Positions 11,691 to 21,900 of a DNA stretch of 41,799 nt are shown here, one piece after another (position 1 is the first letter of the stretch; each line of letters begins with the position of its first letter). The DNA is from Mnemiopsis leidyi. Its lineage: Eukaryota > Ctenophora > Tentaculata > Lobata > Bolinopsidae. The notes below the pieces were generated by a model that searched no databases, was not told where the DNA came from, and saw nothing but the letters and a program-made list of their open reading frames with translations. The stretch spans positions 91,621-133,419 of the forward strand of contig JH154763.1 of assembly GCA_000226015.1 (NCBI GenBank). Reading direction: 5' to 3'. The translations under genes and the position numbers were made by a program.

Positions 11691-12879
11691 ACAGCAACCA
11701 GAATGTGTTTTCACTCTTGTCGATTGTTTACTACTTTTGACACTGGCCATAATTAACATGGTTCTGGAGCCTGTCATAAGACTTAAAAATATATATAAAA
11801 AAGCTCCAATAAAGAAACACAGATCAATTGAATAATCTTTCACAGAAATAGACGACCGGTTTCGAGATGTTACATAAAGATGTTAAATGTCATAATCTCG
11901 TCCTCAGGTCCTCCTCGAAAGACTTTATCCTGAGAATTAAATCATTCAAAATTCTGAAAAATATACTAGCAAACTTAAACCTTAAGCAAACTTATACCTT
12001 AAGCAATATATACGACAGATAATGAATCTAAATGACTTCAACATTACCCATGACAGCTTTAAATGTAAACTCAAGGAATTAATACTGTCTGCCCAAACCA
12101 AAGGTGACAAAACTGAATGGAACCCTATTACTAATTTCCTGAACTGTTTTGAAAACGGCACCTAAGGGTACCTCCAGATCCATATAGCCAATCTTACATA
12201 CATAAGCTGACAATATCCGCTCTCCAACAAAAAATTTTACATTCATTCAACACTTTTTCCACGACTTAATGCACCCTCTATTGCGTTGGTACAATCAATT
12301 TAAGGTAGTTGCTTGTAGTTTAAAACTCAATGAACGACTTGATCAACTTGCATAACATAGTTAGAATCCAATTACCATTTTAAATCCAGTACTGTCATGG
12401 GGTTCAACAAGGGCCATTGTAAGCCACCAGCGTAATGGTCCTAAATCTCGGCCCCACACAGTGCCTGTCAGTAGATGCTGACAGTACCTTCCTTATACTT
12501 GAGTTGATCTGGTCACATTTAATTGTTTATATTATTTAAGTATATTGATTAAGAGATTTGAATATAATATTTTGTTTTCTTCTATACAAATGAAAATATG
12601 AAACAGGTTTACAATCTTATACTAAATAAGATATTTTAAAGTTTAGGAACTTGAAAATGATATCAAATGGAGCTGTAACTCATGACTCAATTTACCTTTA
12701 AAGCACAACTTCTGGATTTAGGCAACAAAGCTGGGCACGCAAACTTCACGGTCTGTGCTTTCCTGAATCAACCTGAATCCATTTGACACACGTTTAACAC
12801 CTCGGCAACAAATTCCATAAATTCCAAGTAAATAAATCTTAAGTAACTTATAGGTAATTTCAAGTATTTATTTGTCGCG
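11691..12879. other. gene-poor, transposon-derived, mostly unassigned
   Basis: This stretch contains the hammerhead-like fold at 11850-11911. It also has a short plus-strand frame from 12021 (47 codons, KCKLKELIL...WNPITNFLN) that looks faintly coding but matches nothing I recognise. Near 12390-12490 a segment is bounded by TACTGTCA and its inverse TGACAGTA, perhaps a small element. The rest is AT-rich and featureless. Confidence 0.35.
11850..11911 (-). ncRNA. hammerhead-like ribozyme fold, degenerate
   Basis: On the minus strand GGAC (stem I), CTGAGGA (core CUGANGA), a bulged C, GAGAT...ATCTC (stem II with inner ACAT/ATGT pairing), GAAA (core), the palindrome ACCGGT (very short stem III), the cleavage triplet GTC and GTCT (stem I, includes a G-U pair) follow in the order of a type I hammerhead. 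Penelope-like retroelements are known to carry hammerheads with tiny stem III. The extra C after CUGAGGA departs from the consensus, so activity is doubtful. Confidence 0.33.
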
Positions 12880-12952
12880 GTGATACCCAACTCTCGCAGC
12901 TCAAAAAACGGTAGACGGATGAATATCACGAATATAATCACGGATAGATCAT

Positions 12953-13750
12953 CAACGGGCGATGCGCGTCAAGAATTTCTTCGAAATTCAGCCAGGCCAG
13001 GCGTGATGGCCGCGACAGTAGGTTATCAACCTACAAATAGATTACGAATATATTTTCAAGTAAAGCTGATCACAGCATCTAAAATTTTGCTGTAATCACA
13101 AACCATAGCCCTTTCGCGCGCTTCGCGCGCATTACCAAAGGCGTAGCGTGCGTAAGCATCTGGTCCATTTTCAATTTTCAAATTGCAAATAAGATTTTCA
13201 ATTACGGGGTGGCAGCTGCGCGCGCGGGTGTGCCACTTTGTGGCAGCAGGTCAGGCAACGACGCAACGTCTGACAAAGATTCAATAAGTTTTTTGTGCGC
13301 ATGGTTCAGCTATTTGCTGAGCTGGAAAAGGGGCGATTGACGAGATGATATCCGTTTAAATGTTCTAACGAAACGTTAAAACTAACGCAACGTCGCGTGC
13401 GTAATACGTAAGCACCTGCATTTATCGTTTACGTAAACGTTCGTCCCAACTAAGCGTTAAGCTCGCTCAGCAATATGCGTGTTTAGCTAATGAAGAACAA
13501 AGAACACCAACTTTGAATTCAGAATTGTTATTTCTAATTTAGAGATTTAGAAAATTCTTTAAAGCCAATTTTTGTTCCAACCGGAGGTGGCTCAGGCCGC
13601 ACGGTTGCTCTAACCAAAGCCCTTTTGTGCGCTTATTTTAGCTGCGTAGCAGTTGCCGCTTGTGGGTTGATAACCTACTGTCGCGGCCGTCACGCTCTCT
13701 CACGCATTTCTGGCCAGGCGAAGAAACTCTAGACGCGCATCGCCCGTTGA
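12953..13750. repeat. imperfect inverted repeat, about 85-bp arms, CpG-rich loop
   Basis: The left arm 12953-13034 and the right arm 13665-13750 are reverse complements with small indels. Both contain GGTTGATAACCTACTGTCGC and ACGCGCATCGCCCGTTG (or the complement). The roughly 630-bp loop is CpG-rich and codes for nothing evident. This is the form of a foldback or MITE-type element. Short open frames over each arm are arm translations, not genes. Confidence 0.75.
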
Positions 13751-14785
13751 GTTGCCGCTGGTTAGGTGAACGCGCGCGGCGCGGCGTTGGTAGTAGGTTC
13801 ATATGTCATAGATGTGAGCTTTTGCGTCGCGTACCCGTTTTAATTTCGCGCTAAGCTTGTCTGACTTCGTCCGACCCTCATTCGAATAAAATGACAGGAG
13901 GGTGCGCGCTGCCGTACAACGCTAAGCTTGCACAGGGATACAGGTGTTCAGCAACTAGTTTGCTTTAACCAGTACCCTTTAGTGCGTGGCGAAAGCACCT
14001 GGTTAAGTGAACAACTAGTGGTTTGAGTCGACTATGGTGCAGGTACGGTTTGTTTAAAATGAACAAATGACTTTGTCAGACCCTCATTTGAAGCCGGGAA
14101 TCAAATAAGTGGGAAGGTGCAGGTGTGTGCTGTACTAGCATTGCGCTAACCAGAGCCCTTTTGAGCGCGTAACTAACTGGTTAGGTGAATACAAGCACCT
14201 TATTGAAGCTTTCAAAGCACGCTGGTTAGGTAAAAAATAGTGACTTTGAGTAAGCTTTGTTGAAAATGTGCATACTTGGATCTGGTCGAAATCTTGTGTC
14301 ATCCAATAAAAATCTTCACTGTTCTTTTTTTCCAAATCAACCTCAAATCAACCTCAAAACGAACCTTAGCGGACAGTATTTGGAAATATTAAATCTGCCA
14401 ACACATGGCTCAGTACCGATTGAAGGAAATTATTAAATTAACCTATTACCCACTCGAAGAATTTTTCCGGTGTCAGGGCAGTTTAAGGGTGAACGTGAGA
14501 AGAAGCTTGCAAAGGCAATTTCATCCGTCGTCTTGCTAGTCAACCTCTGCACTGGAATAATTCGATAGTTTTTAAAAATTATATATTACACTCATATATA
14601 TTACACTCATGGAGCTTCTTCACGCAAAGTGTAGCAATTTTATCATGAAAACTTTCTAAATACTGTCAACTTGGTTCTAAAATTGTGTCATGTTTTAATA
14701 TAGATGTTTTTTAACTTGCAGTTGCTCTAACCAGAGCGCCCGCGCCCTTTTGCGCGCGTAACGTTCGTAAGCACCTGTGACATGG
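13104..14785. repeat. dispersed units of an AACCAGAGCCCTTTTG-type repeat
   Basis: Related 50-60-bp segments begin near 13104, 13612, 13968, 14149 and 14730. Each carries a variant of AACCAGAGCCCTTTTGNGCG, and most continue to GTAAGCACCTGGTTAG, so each unit is itself a loose palindrome (CTAACCAG...CTGGTTAG). Two larger copies, from about 13858 and 14066, share CTGACTT...GACCCTCATT before the unit and form a diverged tandem pair of about 208 bp. The family is unidentified. Confidence 0.6.
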
Positions 14786-14789
14786 TTAG

Positions 14790-16700
14790 ATGATTTTTAA
14801 CGATAATATTATTTTTGATCATTGTCTTTAAACACTTTACAAAAATGTTAATCTTTATTAACATTTTTACCACTGTCATGAAGCATGAATTCGGGTTTTT
14901 GAGACTTATATCTCAAGCCTGGAATTTCATTTTTACGATTTTAACTTTAAAACGGTTTTTTGTGACAACAGACAATATTCTGTGTAATATCAAGACGAAA
15001 AATAAAATTCTCTTTTACTGAAAAATTCTCTTTTACTGAAATCGAGTTGTTCCATTGTGAAACAAGCTCCCCCAAGAAGTTTTATTTGTAATTTATTGTT
15101 TTCTTCGATAAGTAAAGAGTTCAACTATTGATTCAAGCTTTGAATTAAGTTTAGAGAGTTTTAATCAAGACGTGATTTCCATAAAGGTCATGAAGGTATT
15201 AAGTGTTTTTCATTTTTGGGATGTGTCCTATGAAGTGGTGAGAAAAATTGAAGGGCCAAGTTATGTTAGTAACAGAGAAAGACTCACTGAATATCTTTTG
15301 TCCCATCCATTTGTGGCAAAAATCGCTTTACTAATCTCAGTCCTACTGGAAAATGTAGCTAACAATTTTTGTTGATTTCTAGTTTATAATGTAGGTCTAT
15401 TTCCTTTCGTAATGTGGATGGGAAGGGTACGTTTTACTTATTTTTTCCTCATGAAGTGTCTTGTTATTTAAAATAGATATATGTGATGATGTAATGTCAT
15501 AAATATCACCTACTTACTTACTTAAGAAATCTCCAGCAACCTTCAAAATTTACTTGACCCTGGAAAATATACCAATAATGAAAAGTTTTCATTTATATTA
15601 GTATTGAAGGGTGCCAACCGCGACCGATGGTTAATTTAATCCAGGCTTGGATGCATATTGCATGGGTTCACCCTTTGAATCCATATCCAACCACGTCTGG
15701 TTGCCAACCAGACAAACAGGTCACAAATACCTAAGTTGATTGTATCAGCCAATTTTTTAGTGAAATACAATACAGCTCACTCAATTTATTTTCATATGGC
15801 GCGATTCTTTTTTTTCAGTATGCAGCTTGTAGCTCCTTTCCACGAGCTGATATATTTCATGCCTTGTTTGCATAGATAAAGATGCTCTTTTAACTTTTTT
15901 CTAATTGTTGTTCCTTAAACTTGCACCCCAGATTTCTCAGCGGTTCGGTTGTATGGTATGCAACAAGCTCCCTCATTCCTGCCAGGATAGGCTACCCGAC
16001 AACCTTTTCTACCAGGGAAGAAATTCTCATAGGCCAGACAACATCAATTGTTGTTTGGCCAACCATAATCAGCAGAAAAATTAAGGCTTTTTTTGCGTGA
16101 TATTGATTTGATTTTATATCTAAGTCCTATTAGATATAATAACCTGATTTGTCACATCCTACACAACTTAGAAGCGTCATTAAATTATATATTTCCCCCA
16201 TTGTGTATTGCTGTGTAAAATTCGATTTTTATTTATTTTATTTATTTAGAGTGTAGCATGTTATCTCATCGCACATTTGAGTTTGGGTGGTCAACTACTA
16301 TCTGTATTTAAATAGGGGGGGAGGAAGATGGTTAAAACTGGAGTCTAGATGGGCCACAAATTGACGATTCTTTCAGCTTGATGTTCAGCCCGCCGCAGTC
16401 GAACATTTCTAAGAAATTGTTCCGCTAAAGTTGCTTCTGTAGCATTTGACAGTGCTTGTTTGTTATGCGAGTTTTTAAAATGCTTTTTTTATCAGTTACA
16501 CTGCTCGATATATGATATTCCAAATTTCAGCTTAAGCCCTATACCAAACTTCTGGCACTGCATTCAAATCTTTTACAGTTTTCAATTAAAGATCTTTGGG
16601 TATGGCCCCCTGTTCCAACACCCCTGTACTAAAATCAAATGTTTACAATATTCTTTTGTTAACTAATACATCATTTATCAATTTTTTGTACTGCTGAATG
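14790..16700. other. intergenic, AT-rich, no gene seen
   Basis: Only short chance frames occur (for example 15172-15375) with no homology or codon signal I recognise. It probably contains promoter or 5'UTR sequence for the zinc-finger gene at its right end. Confidence 0.5.
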
Positions 16701-16779
16701 AATTTTAATTTTTCATGTTCCATAGGATAGGTTTTAATGCAAGATATTTGATATACAGCTCATTTTGAATCAAAAGGAG

Positions 16780-17962
16780 ATGCAGCAAACTGGGGAAATT
16801 TCTTCTCTTCAAACAAAAGCTGCAATCTATGAAGAGTCAAACAAAAACTACATAACTCTACTTGATCTTGATGAGCAAAATAACCTAAAAAGCACCAAAG
16901 CTACTGTTTTAAAAGCTGATAGCTTGGTGAATAAGCAACCTGTATCCATCCCTTCTACTGCAGCCCCTGCATCAAGTTTTCTTGAAAATAGGATAAGACT
17001 TTATGATCTACTACCTTTTAAAGTGTATAGTCCAACCCTCTGCCACGATAAAAGGTAGCTTAAAATTCTTCAATTGATTTTCATCGAAATTATTGTTTGT
17101 AAAATGAATAAATGATCAATGATGCATCATTGTACCCTTAAAATAAATGAACCCGGGCTATTATTAAATACTTATCTAAGTGTTTACTGCATTTTGAATT
17201 TAATGCGTTGAGTTAAACATCGGTTTCTTGTATTTTATTCTGATTGTGAATGATCTTTTCCACAGAACTATGGTACCTATTCACCAATTTTGTTTCAGGC
17301 TTGAGCCTTTTCTCACGTGTGATGGTGGAAATAGCAAAGCTAAGCCTTCGGATTCCATCAAAACAGAAACTCAACAAATGATTTCACACTATGATGGAAA
17401 ATCACTTACTCATCAAGTAAAACGATGTCCACTTTGTCAGGGTCAGGAATGTTTTTGTATCATTCGTGGGTTAATAAACCATCCTGGAACATCAGTTCCA
17501 TTGATGATTAAAAATAGTAGTAGAGATCCTCAAACCACACCAGACCATAAAGAGTATTTGCCTCTCCCTAGCTTTATAGGTCCTAAAATTGGCCAAAAAA
17601 ATGATGGGTTAAGTTCCACCCCAGGAAATAGAAAAAGAAAGGCCAACTCCAAATCAAAGACTGAAAAGGGTGCAAAAGCAACTGGACTTAAAACTAAATC
17701 ATCGGAACGAACTTGTACCAAATGTGGACTGGTATTTGCTACTCACAGGGAAGTTTTGCTTCATAGCCGAATTCATGTCACTGAGATTAAGAAAGAGTTT
17801 GGTTGCCATTTATGTGGAAAGTATTTTTCCCAAAGGACTACACTAAGGCAGCATTTAATACTACATTCTGGAGAGAAAAACTTTGCTTGTTCTGAGTGTG
17901 GAAAAAGGTTTGCCCTTAAAATCTATTTAAAGACTCACCAAAAGTCATGTGGAAATAGATGA
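16780..17962 (+). CDS. three-finger C2H2 zinc-finger protein
   Basis: Two exons, 16780-17054 and 17266-17962, joined in phase (AG|GTAGCT to CCACAG|A), give 323 residues. A second in-phase acceptor (TTTCAG, 17298) could shorten exon 2 by 33 nt. The N-terminal 240 residues are Ser/Thr/Lys-rich with a Cys pair (CPLCQGQECFC). The C-terminus has three C2H2 fingers starting CTKCGLVF, CHLCGKYF and CSECGKRF, with one standard linker (HSGEK); the last ends His-x3-Cys. A role as a sequence-specific DNA-binding regulator is inferred from the fingers; no orthologue is recognised. An acceptor-like ATACAG lies 27 bases upstream of the chosen ATG, so a further 5' exon is possible. Confidence 0.8.
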
Positions 17963-18402
17963 AAATTTATGGCCATAGCTTGTTCAATAACTCTATTGGT
18001 GAACAAGTTTGTCCCAAGCAATTATAGTTAATGGAGCTTTTTTAAGCCACTTCTGTTATCATGATTAAGAAAACATGATATATTCTCAAACACATGGTGA
18101 TCTTATTTCCATGTGTCATGTCCATGTGTTTTCTCAAGGACTTTTTAACTACAGCTTTGATTAACTTGAAGTCAATTATCCACAAGATGCTTGTGATAAA
18201 AGTATGATAAAAGTCTTTTTGTGTTGTAATTTTGATACAGATAGGTTTTAAGTACTAGTATTGACCAAACTGCGCGATTCTTATAATATTTACCTTGATA
18301 GTAATTTAATAACTTAATAATTTGAATTATAAGTTATTGATTTTACTTTATATGATCTAACTATTTGATGCTTTATTGTTATAAATATAAAGATTGTGAG
18401 TA

Positions 18403-18612
18403 CAGTAAAATCCAGATTTTCCCAGGTTTTGTCCCCTGGTCAGTGCTTACTTTGTGTAGGTGTCATTATTACAGATGTGAGGATCTTCATTTGTAGACTA
18501 ACAAGCTTTTTATTTGCAATATTCGATTACTTACAATAGCAAGATTTTAACTTAGCAGAGTCGATCCTTTTCCTATAAGCTAGGCCTTTCCTGACACATC
18601 TGGGCTTTACTG
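18403..18612. mobile_element. 210-bp MITE, TA-flanked
   Basis: The left end CAGTAAAATCCAGATTTTCC and the inverted right end CAGTAAAGCCCAGATGTGTC match over the first 15 bases with two differences. TA flanks both sides (18401-18402, 18613-18614). It has no coding capacity. The CAGTAAA start is shared with the larger MITE at 10947, suggesting the same transposase family. Confidence 0.6.
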
Positions 18613-18903
18613 TAATTTGTTAATTTGTATTATTGACTGAATATTTATCTGAATTGTAATTTTGATCATGCAATATAAATTAATTCTACCATGTAACATA
18701 ATCAATTTCCTGTTACTGGTTGTTTTATTCGCATTATTGGTTCTGAAATAACAGTCAATTAATCAATTTTCATTTCTATTCTGCTATACTGAATCACTTA
18801 AGTTGGGTTCCCAAAGGATATTGTCCTATCTAGTAAACATCAAATTAATAAGAGAATTTCCAGTGGAACATGAGACCACCTCAATCTCTTTGTAGCTCCC
18901 ATC

Positions 18904-21900
18904 ATGTCCTTGTTGGAGAAGACTGGACTGTCAACATTTCATGTCAAGGTACTTTCTACTCACGATTCATATAATTATTTTTCTCAGATCTTATCATGTC
19001 AAGGTACTTTCTACTCACCATTCATATTATTCTTTTTCATAGAACATTTCTTGTCAAGGTACTTTCTACTCACGATTCATATCATTCTTTTTCTCTAATC
19101 AAATCATCAATCAAATCGATATGATGTTCATGATTAACTATGGCATGGTTGTAATTGCAAGCATTTGGACTTATGTTTAAAAAATTAGATGATTCAGAAA
19201 ATTTTGTTACAAAACTTTGTGCTCGTTTTCATATTTTCTACCCACAACAACCAGGAGCTGATAACGAAGAAGATAGAAGAACTAAAATGCCCGGGGGACG
19301 AAGAGTTTGCCGAGTACATAATCGTCATGCTGCACAACGACAAGACAGCTGCAGAAGTTCAGTCGGAGCTGGAACCATTTCTGGGAAAGCAATCTGCAGT
19401 CTTTACTCCCTGGTTTGTATGTTAAGAAAACACGGTTGTAAACATTGAAGCTTTATGATGAATAGGACTAATAGAGTTGTCACGTACATCTTGTAACAAG
19501 TGAAACGCGAAATTACCGTAATATTTCAATCATTTTATCAATGATCATGTTCACACTGAAGATTTATTAGTTAGAAGAGCAACAAACCTTTCCACTAGAT
19601 ACTTTGTCATACATGTACAATACTATACACATTAAATATGAGCTACTAGATAATCTGTCTATCTACTAAAGTGAGAAAAAACCCTATCTTAACCTTAATC
19701 TAACAACATAAAATAAAGTATGAAATAAATGTACTGTAAAGGCTAAAATCTTCTCCCTTATATACGGCTGAAGCCGTGACCCTGCTAATGCTTAAAATTC
19801 CATCAACTCTCAAATTCTGTCATATACGTCATATTAAGATAACAGATAAGCATGCAGAATTNNNNNNNNNNNNNNNNNNNNNNNNNNNNNNNNNNNNNNT
19901 TAGATTAAGGTTAAGATAGGGTTTTTTCTCACTTTAGTAGATAGACAGATTATCTAGTAGCTCATATTTAATGTGTATAGTATTGTACATGTATGACAAA
20001 GTATCTAGTGGAAAGGTTTGTTGCTCTTCTAACTAATAAATCTTCAGTGTGAACATGATCATTGATAAAATGATTGAAATATTACGGTAATTTCGCGTTT
20101 CACTTGTTACAAGATGTACGTGACAACTCTATTAGTCCTATTCATCATAAAGCTGACGAAGAAGTCCCTATTTTACACACCATGCTAAACATTGAACTGT
20201 GGAAATTAATTACATTCGTAGATTAGCTAGTTATTCTGGTATAAGAACGTGGACGGAAACCTTTTGCAAGGCTGAAACATTCGTAAGTCTGAAAACATGA
20301 TTGTAAAATGATCTAATTCTTATCTCAGTCTAAGCCCTTCACTGTTACAGGTTATTTAGCATGCTTAGTCCCGAAGAGGCACCAGGTAGGATGATTTCTG
20401 CTTTTCATTGTTTTAATCGACTGATATTGTTGTTGAATTATTGTAATATAAACGTTTCTATGGGGTATAGGACGCTGCGGTGGAGGACCTACGGTGGAGG
20501 ACACTGTGGCAGAGCTTTTCAGAAAGGAGCGGACACTACTGTATTGTGAAAAGCAATCATTCTCACCGAATTTTGTTTCCCCGTCACAGTGTAACTGCAT
20601 GGTTTTTTACGAATTTTCAACAATTTCTATCGAACATTTTTGCAAATTTTAATCTCTTCAACTTCAAGGGATTGATTCGACTTAAACTTTTAATTCTTAG
20701 TGTGACGGGGAACGAAATGGCTGAGTAGCGCAGAGCTTAGAGCATTGGACTTTCATTCGGGAGATCCCGAGTTCGAATTCCTGTGCTGCCTAGCCATGGG
20801 AATAGCGTCCTCGACGCTTTGCTAAGGACTCCGTTGGGTCTGCGCAGCCCCCGGTCGACTCAGCCAAATGAACGTGATCTGATCGAGGGTTAAATGAGTA
20901 GCTACGCTTGTAGTAGCGAGCTTCGGGCGAATACAGTATGGTATAAAGTAAAAAGTATCTTAACTTTATGATCCTTCGGCTCCTGTAATTGGACGGTTGC
21001 ATTGTAACCACATGGCTGTTGGATACACTGAAGTAAAATAAGTGTTAAATTAAAAAATATCTAGTGATTGCTTTTTTCTGCTGTAGCCTCCATGGTAATG
21101 TGAGATTTATAAGGATCTGGTGGCTACGCCATAGCATCAACCCTTTTTGAAAAGCGCTGCCGTAGCGTTCACTGCCGTAGTGTCTTCCCCCGTAGTGTCC
21201 AAAGCCGCAGCATCCTCTACCACAGAGGCCGGTCCCCATTCTCATAGAATCATTCACCTCGAATTTTACATCTGAAAAATGATTGATAATCAGGCATCAG
21301 CAGTCAGTTTCTATCTGTCTGCACATAAGAAAGTTTCTATCTGCACATAAGAAAGTTACTTAAACTTCTTTACTTAAGCATATTGCATCACAGAAACAGT
21401 TGCAGCGGAACCTGTAGTGAAGAAGAGTGAGTTGGAGGAGCTAATTTCTGACTCATCGTCCGAGCCTCCTCAAGAGGCTAAATCAGAGAGAAGAAAGAAA
21501 AAGCGTAGAAAATCCTCTTCCTCGTCATCATCCTCTTCTTCGTCCTCTTCCAGTTCATCATCTTCATCATCAAGTTCGTCCAGTGGTGAATCGGGCTCGG
21601 AAGGCGAAAGGACAAACGGTTTCGGAAAAATGAGATCAGACAAACTAGTGAGAAAGGAACACAAACGAATGAAAAGTCACCTTCCCAAAAAGCTGGATCC
21701 CCATACTGAAAATCAGTTAGAAATTTTGAAAGCAATCCAAGCCATAGACTTTCCAAAGCTGCTTGAGGAGGAGAAAAAGCAAATGATATCAGAAAGCAAC
21801 AATCAGGAGTAAGCATTATCTTTATTTTTCTACTTTTATCTACGCTGATACGACCTTGTATTTACATTGACAATTATTAAAAATGTTTTGGCCTTTTGGC

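Noticed and set aside
12880-13854. Open frames over the inverted-repeat arms
   Set aside because: They are mirror translations of a non-coding palindrome, with no domain or codon bias.
14135-14335. Minus-strand 66-codon frame
   Set aside because: It overlaps the dispersed palindromic repeats and has no recognisable domain.
20708-20795. A possible tRNA gene
   Set aside because: A and B boxes are present but the acceptor, anticodon and T stems do not pair, and a body follows, so it is a SINE head.
21470-21816. Minus-strand frames rich in Glu/Asp opposite ZC3H14 exon 4
   Set aside because: They are antisense shadows of the Ser-rich coding exon.
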